64,000 nt of DNA from Nitrospirota bacterium. GTDB taxonomy: Bacteria > JACPQY01. A program made the position numbers and the translations under genes. The stretch spans positions 1-64,000 of the forward strand of contig JACPQY010000078.1 in assembly GCA_016190245.1 (NCBI GenBank), read 5' to 3'. The notes under the pieces are model-generated. The model saw nothing but the letters and a program-made list of their open reading frames with translations. It did no database searches and was not told the origin of the DNA. Of this stretch, positions 26,960-38,700 are shown piece after piece (position 1 is the first letter of the stretch; each line of letters opens with the position of its first letter).

Positions 26960-27905
26960 AGCGCGGAAACACTCTTCGGGCCGATCGGATGTCGCGTTGG
27001 ATCTGCGCCGACAGGGCCTTCAGCGAAGGGAATTTCTTTTCTCCTCGGAGGCGCTCCAGAAATTCCACTCGGAGCCGTCTCCCTCGCAGCAAGCGTTTCC
27101 AGCCGAGGATGTGCACCTCGATGCGGCGCGACCGCCCCCCCACCGTCGGGTTTGTCCCGATGTTCATCACGCCCGGCCGGCGTCGTCCGGCGGCGCCCGT
27201 GGCGTTCGGAAAGATGGCCCACACGGCATACACGCCGTCCGCCGGAACCACGTACTCGTCCACCGAGAGATTCGCGGTCGCGAATCCGATCCGGCGGCCG
27301 AGGCCGCGCCCGGGACGCACGACTCCCTCGAACGTGTAAGGGCGCCCCAGCAGGCTGCCGGCCTCGCGCACCTTCCCCTCAAGCAGAAGACCTCGGACCA
27401 TGGTGCTCTTGACGACATGACGGTGCGTTCGCAGAGGGCTGACCACGTCGAGCCGGAACCCCAACGGTTTGGCCCAGCGGCGAAGCAGGTCGATGTTTCC
27501 GCGTCGGCCACGGCCAAAAAAGAAGTCGTACCCCACAATGACGGCTTGCGCGTGGAGTCCACCGGCAAGGTAGCGATCGACGAATGCGCGCGGGGCGAGG
27601 CTCGCCACCGTACGGCTGAAACGAAGGAGGAAAAGGTGGTCGATCCCTTGCCGTTCGACCTGTCGGACCTTCTCGGCTACGGGAGTGATCCGGGGGAGGC
27701 GGGGCACCCTCCCGAGCACCTCGGCGGGGTGGGGGGTGAACGTCATGACAAGCGAGGGCGCTTTGCACCGTTGCGATTCCCCAATGACGCGCCGGAACAG
27801 CTCCTGGTGGCCGAGGTGGATGCCGTCGAAGTTCCCGATCGTCACGACCGGTCGCCGCCCCGCGAGGGTCCGTCGGACCGAGGCGAGCGAACGGTGAACG
27901 AGCAT
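26952..27905 (-). CDS. ribF: Bifunctional riboflavin kinase/FMN adenylyltransferase
   Basis: VVTIGNFDGIHLGHQELFRRV...RPYTFEGVVRPGRGLGRRIGFATANL. Confidence 0.94.
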   Translation of the reverse strand: MLVHRSLASVRRTLAGRRPVVTIGNFDGIHLGHQELFRRVIGESQRCKAPSLVMTFTPHPAEVLGRVPRLPRITPVAEKVRQVERQGIDHLFLLRFSRTVASLAPRAFVDRYLAGGLHAQAVIVGYDFFFGRGRRGNIDLLRRWAKPLGFRLDVVSPLRTHRHVVKSTMVRGLLLEGKVREAGSLLGRPYTFEGVVRPGRGLGRRIGFATANLSVDEYVVPADGVYAVWAIFPNATGAAGRRRPGVMNIGTNPTVGGRSRRIEVHILGWKRLLRGRRLRVEFLERLRGEKKFPSLKALSAQIQRDIRSARRVFPRYA

Positions 27906-27997
27906 GGGGATAGCAGCACGCGACGTTAGCCCACCGGCTCCACGTATGTCAACGCATCGGGCGGGTGCGCCGGGGGATTTCCGGATAGAATGGGCGC

Positions 27998-29119
27998 GTG
28001 GTCCTTCACGCCTATATCGCGCGCGAGTTCCTTACACCTTCGTTCATCGGCTTCCTTCTGTTCACGAGCGTCTTTCTCTCGGACAAGATCCTGCGCCTCC
28101 TGGATCTCCTCCTTACGCAGGGGGTTCCCTTCCACACGATCGCCAAGCTCTACGTGCTCTCGCTGCCATCTTTCCTGCCGATCACGATTCCCCTCTCGTT
28201 TCTCGTGGGGCTGACGGTGGGATTCGCGCGGTTCTCGGCGGACGGCGAGTACATGGCGATGCGCGTTTCCGGGCGGCCCTATCGTTCCCTGCTGCTCGCT
28301 CCGGCCGTGTTTGCCGTCGCCTTCTACCTCCTCACGCTCTACATCTCGCTTTACGCCCAACCCCAGGCCAGTTCCGCCTTCAAGGACCTGCTGCGCGAAA
28401 CGGCGGAGCGCCAGATCGAAGCGGCGCTCAAGGAGCGCGTTTTCTTCGACGACTTCGAGAATCTGCTCGTCTATGTGCAGAAGGTGTCCAAGGACCGCCG
28501 GACATTCGAAGGCGTCTTCGTGGGGGACCGGGGTGAGGGACGCGACATCACCGTCGTTGCGCGAAGCGGAGTGATGTCGGACCCCACTCAAGAGGCAGGG
28601 GAAGGCGAGCAGGAAGCGCGCAAACTTGTCCTCCTCGACGGCGTCTCGTTGGCGCGCGACAAGGGGGGGGATCGGCTCACGGTCGTGAACTTCGAACGCT
28701 ACGAGCTGCCGCTCAGATACGTGAAGAAGTCGTTCGTCCGCCCGCTCCCCGATCCGCGGGACCTCACCTATCGGGAGCTCCGCAGCGAGATCGAGCGCCG
28801 GGAGGCGGAAGCGGGGGAGTCCAAGGACCTCTTCGCGTATCAGATCGAGTTTCACAGAAAGTGGGCGCTGCCGTTTTCGTGCCTGGTGTTTCTCCTCGTG
28901 GGCCCCGCTCTCGTTTCGGTCCCGCGCGGCTCGGGCGCGCTTCGAGGGTACTGGGTGTGTCTCGCGCTGGCGTTCGTGTACTACCTGCTCTTGACGGCGG
29001 CGACACGCATGGGGGAGCGCGGGCTCATCACGCCGGTGATGGTGGCGTGGGTCCCGAATGCGCTCTTGCTTGCAACGGGAGCCGTGCTGTTCGCGCGGCG
29101 CGAGCGGCAGGGGGTGTAG
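27998..29119 (+). CDS. LptF/LptG family LPS export permease
   Basis: YIAREFLTPSFIGFLLFTSVFLSDKILRLLDLLLTQGVPF; YjgP/YjgQ architecture; GTG start. Confidence 0.88.
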   Translation: MVLHAYIAREFLTPSFIGFLLFTSVFLSDKILRLLDLLLTQGVPFHTIAKLYVLSLPSFLPITIPLSFLVGLTVGFARFSADGEYMAMRVSGRPYRSLLLAPAVFAVAFYLLTLYISLYAQPQASSAFKDLLRETAERQIEAALKERVFFDDFENLLVYVQKVSKDRRTFEGVFVGDRGEGRDITVVARSGVMSDPTQEAGEGEQEARKLVLLDGVSLARDKGGDRLTVVNFERYELPLRYVKKSFVRPLPDPRDLTYRELRSEIERREAEAGESKDLFAYQIEFHRKWALPFSCLVFLLVGPALVSVPRGSGALRGYWVCLALAFVYYLLLTAATRMGERGLITPVMVAWVPNALLLATGAVLFARRERQGV

Positions 29120-29120
29120 G

Positions 29121-30278
29121 ATGCAAGGCTCGGGGGACGCGGCGATGACCGAGCGCTCGGCCGGCATGGAACGACTGGCCCGCCGCATCCAGGTCCTCCT
29201 GCGCCCCACCGCCTCGCGCTACATCATCTCGGAATACGGGAAGTACATGCTCCTGACGCTGGCCGGGCTCATGGTGCTGTATGGGATCGTGGAGCTTTTC
29301 GAGATCGGGCGCCTGCTGTATCGCTACCGCGCCGACCTCAAGTACCTCCCGAGCCTCTTCGTGCTCAAGATGCCGCTCATCGCCTACCAGATGATCCCCG
29401 CGGCGGCCCTCATGGGCACTCTCATCGCGACGGGGCTTCTCCTCAAGAACAACGAGCTGATCGTCCTGCGCATCTGCGGCTTCACCTACGCCCGCCTGTT
29501 CTCGATGATCCTGATCCCGTGTACCGGGATGGCGGCCCTCGATTTCTGGATGGGTGACCGAGTGGTACCCCGAGCCGTCGAGGCTCGAAACCGGATCGTC
29601 ATTCAGGAGATTCGAAAGGTCGAGCGGGCGGCCGTCCAGACGGAGAGTGGCACGTGGATTCCGGGCATCAGTTCCATCTTCCGGGCGGACCGCCTCAGCC
29701 AGGAGGAGCAGGTGCTTGACGGCGCACGCGTGTACAAGCTCGACGAGCAGTACCGGCTACGCAGCTACTTCGAGGCCGAGAAGGCACGCTACGGCGCGTC
29801 CGGCTGGACGTTGGAGAAGGGGAGGGCCTTCGATTTCGAGCCGGGACAGGAAGTGCAACCCCGGGCCTTCGAGAGCGAGGAGATCCGGCTTCCCGAGGCG
29901 TTTGCGGACTTCGAGATCTTCCGACAGGATCCGGACGCGATGAGCTTCGGGAATCTGTGGACGCTCACGCGGAAGCTGGCGGCGGAGGGATATGACGCCA
30001 CGGAGTATCAGGTCGCGCTCCACTCGAGGCTCTCGTTCCCGGCGCTGGCGGCGCCGCTTTCACTCCTGGGCTTTGCCCTCGCGCACATGGGCGGGCGTAA
30101 GAAGACGATGGGTGGGAACCTCTTCCTCGCGGTGCTGGCGTCGTTCTTCGCCTGGGTCCTCTTCGGCCTGACCATCATCCTCGGCCGCCATGGACTGCTG
30201 CCGGCCGAGGTCTCCGCGTGGCTCGTTCACCTGCCGCTCGTGTTCGCGGGGCTGGTGCTGCTGACCAGAGAGCTCTAG
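29121..30278 (+). CDS. LptF/LptG family LPS export permease
   Basis: RYIISEYGKYMLLTLAGLMVLYGIVELFEIGRLLYRYRADLKYLPSLFVLKMPLIAYQMIPAAALMGTLIA. Confidence 0.88.
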   Translation: MQGSGDAAMTERSAGMERLARRIQVLLRPTASRYIISEYGKYMLLTLAGLMVLYGIVELFEIGRLLYRYRADLKYLPSLFVLKMPLIAYQMIPAAALMGTLIATGLLLKNNELIVLRICGFTYARLFSMILIPCTGMAALDFWMGDRVVPRAVEARNRIVIQEIRKVERAAVQTESGTWIPGISSIFRADRLSQEEQVLDGARVYKLDEQYRLRSYFEAEKARYGASGWTLEKGRAFDFEPGQEVQPRAFESEEIRLPEAFADFEIFRQDPDAMSFGNLWTLTRKLAAEGYDATEYQVALHSRLSFPALAAPLSLLGFALAHMGGRKKTMGGNLFLAVLASFFAWVLFGLTIILGRHGLLPAEVSAWLVHLPLVFAGLVLLTREL

Positions 30279-30349
30279 TACCGTCTTGTGGGCTGGATAC
30301 CCAGCCAGGAATCATCCTCCAACTACACCAAGTCAAAGGAGGCACGACA

Positions 30350-30763
30350 ATGAACCGATTCAGAGGCTATCTTCTCACGGCCCTCGCGGCTGGATGGGTC
30401 GGGATTCTGATTGGGGCGACCGGGATGAAGGCGGAGGGAGAGCCCAAGCCCAAGGCGACCGAACTCCTCCGAGTGGACCTGGAGGGCGCCGCGGGTATGG
30501 AAGCCATCGTGCAGTCGGTCGAAATGCCGCCCGGCGGCGCGTTGCCGAAGCACTATCACCCCGGCCGCGAGTTCGGCTATCTGCTCGAAGGCGAGGCGAC
30601 CCTGTGGATGGAAAAGCAACCTGAGCGAAGCCTCAAGGCAGGCGACCTCTTCACGATCACGCCGGGCCAAGTGCACACGGCCAAGACGGGGAAGACACCC
30701 GCGAAGGTGCTTGTCTTCCGCGTGCACCCGAAGGGTCAGCCCGTAGCGATCAACGCGGAGTGA
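30350..30763 (+). CDS. Secreted cupin-domain protein
   Basis: Signal peptide plus cupin PPGGALPKHYHPGREFGYLLEGEATL...AGDLFTITPGQVHTAKT; RBS AAAGGAGG. Confidence 0.85.
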   Translation: MNRFRGYLLTALAAGWVGILIGATGMKAEGEPKPKATELLRVDLEGAAGMEAIVQSVEMPPGGALPKHYHPGREFGYLLEGEATLWMEKQPERSLKAGDLFTITPGQVHTAKTGKTPAKVLVFRVHPKGQPVAINAE

Positions 30764-30781
30764 CCCCCCCAGCTCCGCAGC

Positions 30782-32080
30782 TCAGGCCTTCCGGCGGGCG
30801 GTTGACCGCGGCCTCGTAATGACCCGCCTCGGTTTCCGCCCGGCGCGTGAAGGGGCTGGGGCCTCAACAGCGGCGGCTCCCTCGGCGGCCACGCCGGCCC
30901 GCGCCTGAAGATCGGAGACGACGTTCATGAAGTTGATGAAGGCGTCGTACGGCGAGGGATAGGGCGTGAAGTGGCGGTGGACCTCGCCGTCGTTCAGGAA
31001 CTTCGTGCTCATGTAGTACAAGTGGTCGGAGGTCTGGAGTCGCCGCCAGTCCCGTGTGAGGTCTGCGTCCTTGCTCTTCAACACCGGCCCTTCGAGGGCG
31101 TAGAGCTTACGTAGGGCTTCTTCCTGGAGGGGATTCCCCATCCACGCGGATAGGTCGCGTTCCTCGTCGGCCCAGGAGGAGTACGTGGGCAGGTCGAGCG
31201 TCGCGACGGGGCGATGGCGCCTCGCCGCCTCGGACGGCGTGAGGAACTCATTTCCCGCTTCCTTCAGGATCTCGCCTGGGAGGGCCGAAAGGAAGTCGAA
31301 AATGCCCGTCTCGGCCGGCTGGTGCTCGCCGAAGGTCTCCATGTCCATGAAGAGATTGACCACGTCCGCCTGGCCGCGCAGCGCGGTGATCCATCCCGCG
31401 AACTTCTCCGCGCTGAGGGGGTGCTCTTCCCAGTCCGTGCGCGAGAAGCGGAATGCGATATCGTCCGAAAGGCGGGCGTTCCGGGTGATCACGCGAGCCC
31501 CGCGCGGACCCGGCGAGGCGAAGACCCGGTCGGGTGTTCGGCCCCCCAGAGCGCTCGGCACGCCTTCGGCGAGCACGGCTGCGTATCCGAGGGCGCGCGC
31601 CTCTCGGGCCACGTCGTTGTTGTAGATCAACTCGGTGTTGCGGAACGCGCGCGGCTCCACGCCGAACGTCCGGCGGATTACCGCGTGGTGGGCGCGGACC
31701 TGCCGGCGGAACTCCGGGCGGGAATACACGAAGGCAAGCGAGTGATAGTAGGTTTCCGCCAACAGCTCCACGCGGCCGGTGCGCACGAGCCGCCGGAAGG
31801 AATCGAGGGTCGTGGGGGCATGGGCGCGCAGCTGCTCGATCAACGTTCCCGAGATGGAAAGGCTCAACTTGAATCCGGGGTGGGTCTCGAGAGCCTTCAG
31901 CAGGAGCGTCGCGACCGGCTCGTAGCACGAGCGGACCACCTTCTCGATGACGCGCGAATTCGTGTCGTCGCCCCCTTCGCCTTCCGCGAAATACGCGTGG
32001 CTCCGGCCGAGGTCGAAGATGCGGTACCGGCGCAGGCGGTACGGCTGGTGCGCTTGGAAGTAGAGGCAGACCGAAGGCAT
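30782..32080 (-). CDS. Glycoside hydrolase family 57 protein (alpha-amylase-like)
   Basis: VCLYFQAHQPYRLRRYR...FRNTELIYNNDVAREARALGY...DMETFGEHQP. Confidence 0.9.
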   Translation of the reverse strand: MPSVCLYFQAHQPYRLRRYRIFDLGRSHAYFAEGEGGDDTNSRVIEKVVRSCYEPVATLLLKALETHPGFKLSLSISGTLIEQLRAHAPTTLDSFRRLVRTGRVELLAETYYHSLAFVYSRPEFRRQVRAHHAVIRRTFGVEPRAFRNTELIYNNDVAREARALGYAAVLAEGVPSALGGRTPDRVFASPGPRGARVITRNARLSDDIAFRFSRTDWEEHPLSAEKFAGWITALRGQADVVNLFMDMETFGEHQPAETGIFDFLSALPGEILKEAGNEFLTPSEAARRHRPVATLDLPTYSSWADEERDLSAWMGNPLQEEALRKLYALEGPVLKSKDADLTRDWRRLQTSDHLYYMSTKFLNDGEVHRHFTPYPSPYDAFINFMNVVSDLQARAGVAAEGAAAVEAPAPSRAGRKPRRVITRPRSTARRKA

Positions 32081-32085
32081 CGTGT

Positions 32086-33276
32086 CTATCCCCGCTGGAG
32101 GGCCAGGTAGAGATCCATGCACTTCTCGGCGCTCGCCTTCCACGTGTGTCGGCGGGATTCGGCCTGACCCTGGGACCGCAGGAGGCGGTGCAGAACGGGA
32201 TAACGCAGCACGGCAAGGATCTTGTCCGCGATGTCATCGAGGTCCCAGAAGTCCACCTTGAGGACGTGCCGCAGCACTTCCGAAACACCGGACTGCCGTG
32301 AAATGAGAACGGGCGTGCCGTACGCCAGGGCATCGAGGGCGGAGATGCCGAAGGGCTCGGAGACGGACGGCATGACGAACAGATCGGCGGACCGGTATAC
32401 CGTGGCCAGGTCCTTCCCGCTGAGGAATCCCGTGAAGAGCACGCGATCGGCGATGCCGAGTCGGGCCGCCTCCGAAATCATCTGGTGCTCCATGTCGCCG
32501 GTGCCGGCGACGACGAAGCGGACGCTCGAGTTGACCTCGAGCACGCGCCGGGCCGCCCGCACGAAATACTCCGGCCCCTTCTGGAGCGTGATCCGGCCCG
32601 CGAAGAGGACGATGGGTTGCCCGCTCTCGCGCAAGCGCAACACGTCCCGGGCGGGGGTGCCCATGAACGTGAGATCCACACCGTTGTGGATGACGCGAAC
32701 TTTTTCCGGCGGGATTTCATAGTGGCGGACGATGTTGGCCTTCGTGAACCGGCTGACGGTCACCACGACATCGGCCCCTTCCATGCCTGCCTTCTCGATC
32801 GCGAAGACGTGGGGATTGGCGCCCCGCCCGCCCGATCGATCGTATTCCGTGGCGTGCACGTGAACGACCAGCGGCTTGCCGCTGACCCTTTTCGCCTCCA
32901 GGCCGGCCTCGAAGCACAGCCAATCGTGGGCGTGGATGACGTCGAAGTGCGCGGCGGCCGCGAGCGTGTGGGCGAAGCCCGCGTAGTGGCGGGCAGAGGC
33001 CACGTAGTCCCGGCGCGGGGCCTCCCACCAGCCCACGGTCGCGTAGGGGTCGAGGGCGGTCCGGTGTTCCCCGCCGACCGTCGAGGGGGGGGGGGAAGGA
33101 TCGGCGAAGAGAAAGGTCAGGAACGGCAGACGGAGATCCAGCCGGTCCGGCAGGGCGAACAGGACGTTCACCCCGGCGGCGGACAGCGCGCGCGTGAGAC
33201 CGTAGCACGCCACCCCAAGCCCGCCCACGTGAAACGGAGGGAATTCCCAACCGAACATCAGGACCGTGATCGCCAT
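32086..33276 (-). CDS. Family 4 glycosyltransferase (glycogen/starch-synthase-like)
   Basis: VLMFGWEFPPFHVGGLGVACYGLTRAL...VIHNGVDLTF...VMPSVSEPFGISALDALAYGTPVLISRQSGVSEVL. Confidence 0.9.
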   Translation of the reverse strand: MAITVLMFGWEFPPFHVGGLGVACYGLTRALSAAGVNVLFALPDRLDLRLPFLTFLFADPSPPPSTVGGEHRTALDPYATVGWWEAPRRDYVASARHYAGFAHTLAAAAHFDVIHAHDWLCFEAGLEAKRVSGKPLVVHVHATEYDRSGGRGANPHVFAIEKAGMEGADVVVTVSRFTKANIVRHYEIPPEKVRVIHNGVDLTFMGTPARDVLRLRESGQPIVLFAGRITLQKGPEYFVRAARRVLEVNSSVRFVVAGTGDMEHQMISEAARLGIADRVLFTGFLSGKDLATVYRSADLFVMPSVSEPFGISALDALAYGTPVLISRQSGVSEVLRHVLKVDFWDLDDIADKILAVLRYPVLHRLLRSQGQAESRRHTWKASAEKCMDLYLALQRG

Positions 33277-33556
33277 CAGTGTCCGACGAGCTCGATCGCC
33301 ACGGTGCCCTACCGAATCGTGGCGAAAGTGGCCCAGCCCTCCTTCGCTCATGCGCCCCGGCGGCTCGCGTCCTCCCGGGCCGCCCACCGGATTCCACAGC
33401 GCGTGGTGCAAGATAGCCCTAACGGGACGAGAAGGCAATGACTTGTGTCAACCGCCGCCTTGTGCCGCGTGCCCGCGCCACCCGTGTGCGAGCGGTCTCC
33501 TGGCCCGAATGCGCTTGACTTCACGGGCACTTCATATAACCTAATCTGCCAACTAC

Positions 33557-33937
33557 ATGGAAGAGACCGCCAATGCAAAGAGGCGTGTCCTCATCATCGA
33601 CGACAGCGTCTCGGTGTTTGCTCAACTGAAAAAGATCCTGGATGACGATGGAGCGTTCGATGTTGTGGGTCACGCCCCCAACGGCGCGGAAGGGCTGAAG
33701 ATGTACAAGGCCCATCGGCCGGACATTGTACTCCTCGACATCGTGATGCCTGTGCTGGATGGCCTGAAGGCGCTCAAGATGATCCTGGACAGCGACAAGA
33801 ACGCTCGGGTCGTGATGATCTCTTCCGTGGGAGCCGTCGGCAACAAGGCCCTGCAGGCGCTCCAACTCGGCGCCAAAGGCGTCATCTCCAAGCCCTTCCG
33901 AGGCGAGGAGATTATCAAGACGGTCAAGGAGATGTAG
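33557..33937 (+). CDS. CheY-like single-domain response regulator
   Basis: RVLIIDDSVSVFAQLKKIL...PDIVLLDIVMPVLDGLKALK...VVMISSV...GAKGVISKPF. Confidence 0.93.
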   Translation: MEETANAKRRVLIIDDSVSVFAQLKKILDDDGAFDVVGHAPNGAEGLKMYKAHRPDIVLLDIVMPVLDGLKALKMILDSDKNARVVMISSVGAVGNKALQALQLGAKGVISKPFRGEEIIKTVKEM

Positions 33938-33959
33938 GGCTACGAAAGGGGGACTCGGC

Positions 33960-35021
33960 ATCAAATTCTTCGGCCAGCACCTGCTTCAAAAAAAACTCGT
34001 CACACGTGAGGACCTGCTCAAGGCCGTTGCGCTCCAGGAGAAGCTCAACCTGCGCTTCGGCGACTACTCCGTCCGCAAGGGCTACCTGACTCAGGAGCAG
34101 GTCTACTTCATCCACGAGGCGCAGAAGAGGCAGGACAAGCTGTTCGGAGAACTGGCCGCCGAGCTGGGATACCTGACCCCGGAGCAAGTCCAATCCATCC
34201 TGACCCAGCAGAAGAACGATCATCGTTTTCTGGGCGATCTTCTCGTGGAGCAGGGATCGCTCACGCGCGAGCAACTCGACCTCGAGCTCGTCGAGTACGA
34301 GGAGTCGCAGAAGGAGTATTTCGCCGACCGAGAGTATTTCCCCCCCGAGGTCCCGTATCACAAACAGTACGACGTCTACATTGACCTCTTCGTCAAGCTC
34401 CTGCGGCGCGTGGCCAACATTCTCACCAAGCCGGAGGCGGTCTCGAAGACCTCGGGTCGTATCGGAAACGGGCTCCTCACGATCGGGATTCCCTTCAACG
34501 GCGCACTTCACGGCCGGTTCGTGTTCGCCCTCTCGAAAGACAAGGTGGACGAGGTGGTGGTGGCGACGTTGACTCAGGCGGCAGACGGCGTGGAGCAGGA
34601 GATGTTGCTCGATGCGGTGAAGGAATTCGGCAACGTGGTGTGCGGGAACGTGGCTGCGCGCATGGCCCAGATGGGGCGCGAGGTCGAGATTGATCCGCCG
34701 GAAGTGCTCAGCCCCTTGGGCGGGCAGGGGTATTCGCCCAAGCCCGGCGAATCGGTATGGCTGTGCCCGCTCGTCACCACCTCCGGGGAAGTCTACGCCG
34801 CGTTGGTCATGGGTGCGCCGCGGCCGGCGAAGCCTGCGGCCAAACCGGAAGCCAAGCCGGCGGCCCCGCCGCGTCCCAAGCCCCGGAAAGCGGCCCGACC
34901 GAGGCCAAAGCCCGCGCGGAAGAAAGCCGCGAAGCGCACTCGGCCCGCGGCCCATAAGCCGGCCCGGCGGCCGGCCAAAGCCGCCCGCAAGTCTTCCCCC
35001 AAGCGGAGAGCTCGACGGTAG
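33960..35021 (+). CDS. CheX-like chemotaxis/phosphatase-type protein with GspE-N-like repeats and histone-H1-like C-terminal tail
   Basis: Open frame from 33960 ([28 protein letters not shown]...) through ORF 34245-35021; tail [41 protein letters not shown]...; no ATG/GTG/TTG at the predicted start (ATC). Confidence 0.65.
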   Translation: MKFFGQHLLQKKLVTREDLLKAVALQEKLNLRFGDYSVRKGYLTQEQVYFIHEAQKRQDKLFGELAAELGYLTPEQVQSILTQQKNDHRFLGDLLVEQGSLTREQLDLELVEYEESQKEYFADREYFPPEVPYHKQYDVYIDLFVKLLRRVANILTKPEAVSKTSGRIGNGLLTIGIPFNGALHGRFVFALSKDKVDEVVVATLTQAADGVEQEMLLDAVKEFGNVVCGNVAARMAQMGREVEIDPPEVLSPLGGQGYSPKPGESVWLCPLVTTSGEVYAALVMGAPRPAKPAAKPEAKPAAPPRPKPRKAARPRPKPARKKAAKRTRPAAHKPARRPAKAARKSSPKRRARR

Positions 35022-35068
35022 ATAGTTTCAAGGCGCGCCGCGAGCTGAAGGTCGGAGCCCGGGCGTGC

Positions 35069-37717
<2,649 letters not shown>

Positions 37718-37803
37718 AAGGCGCCCCGTTCCCCGCCGGTCCTCGTTTCATCCCTACGGCCTTCCGAGCTTTGCCGGTAGCCGCGGGCTTCCCGCCTGTC
37801 CAG

Positions 37804-37894
37804 TCCGCCACGGCGGACGGACTTCGGCGGGCAGGCAGCCCGCGACCGGCGCGCAGCCTGAAGGCCATGTTTTATGTGGCCCATCCTGGGCCAC
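37804..37894. repeat. Intergenic palindromes TCCGCC-AC-GGCGGA (37804-37817) and GTGGCCCA-TCC-TGGGCCAC (37876-37894)
   Basis: Read directly; the first is the reverse complement of the 14-mer at 23492-23505. Confidence 0.65.
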
Positions 37895-38092
37895 AACTTA
37901 TCATGGCCCCATACCCTCCTGGGCAAGGGGCTGCGGCTACCCCCGATCGGTTGGATTACCTCAGCAGGCCACACCGGAAGGCGCAAGCCAGGCGTTTCGT
38001 GCGGAAACCTGGCTGTAACCCGGCAACAGTGGCTTGTTGACAACCGCAGTCTCCTAGTCTTTGATTGTGGTATCCGAAACGGGAGGTGACTC

Positions 38093-38662
38093 ATGACCAA
38101 GGCGCGATCGAAAAAAGCAACGGCGAAAAGGGACACGAAGAAACCCACGCGGGCCGCGAAGGTGACAAAGGCTATGGCGGCGCGCTCGGCACCGGCCTCG
38201 GAACCCCGAATGCCCAAGCCGGGCGAGGCGGCGCCGGATTTTAGACTGGCGACGGACGAAGGGCGCGAGGTGAGCCTCGCTGACTTTCGGGGAAAGAAGG
38301 TCGTCCTGTACTTCTACCCGAAAGATGACACCCCGGGGTGCACCGTGGAGGCCTGTTCGTTCCGCGATGGCTCAACCGATATCCAGGCCAAAGGCACGGT
38401 AGTGCTCGGCGTGAGTGTGGATTCGGTCGTTTCCCATAAAAGATTCAGGGAGAAATACCGCCTCAACTTCCCCCTGCTTGCCGACACCGAGAAGAGGGTG
38501 GTGGAGGCCTACGGCGTGTGGAAGATGAGGTCGCTCTACGGCCGCTCCTTCATGGGAACGGAGCGCACGACGTTCGTGATCGACGAGAACGGGAAGATCG
38601 CGAAAGTCTTCCCCCGCGTGAAGGTGGATGGCCACCTCCAGGAGGTTCTGGGAGTGCTGTAG
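38093..38662 (+). CDS. Peroxiredoxin, BCP/PrxQ type, with Lys/Ala-rich N-terminal extension
   Basis: FYPKDDTPGCTVEACSFRD (Cp and Cr); MTKARSKKATAKRDTKKPTRAAKVTKAMAARS extension. Confidence 0.92.
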   Translation: MTKARSKKATAKRDTKKPTRAAKVTKAMAARSAPASEPRMPKPGEAAPDFRLATDEGREVSLADFRGKKVVLYFYPKDDTPGCTVEACSFRDGSTDIQAKGTVVLGVSVDSVVSHKRFREKYRLNFPLLADTEKRVVEAYGVWKMRSLYGRSFMGTERTTFVIDENGKIAKVFPRVKVDGHLQEVLGVL

Positions 38663-38700
38663 GGGCCGGGCCTTGGTGACTTCCCCGCCGAAGCGGGCCG

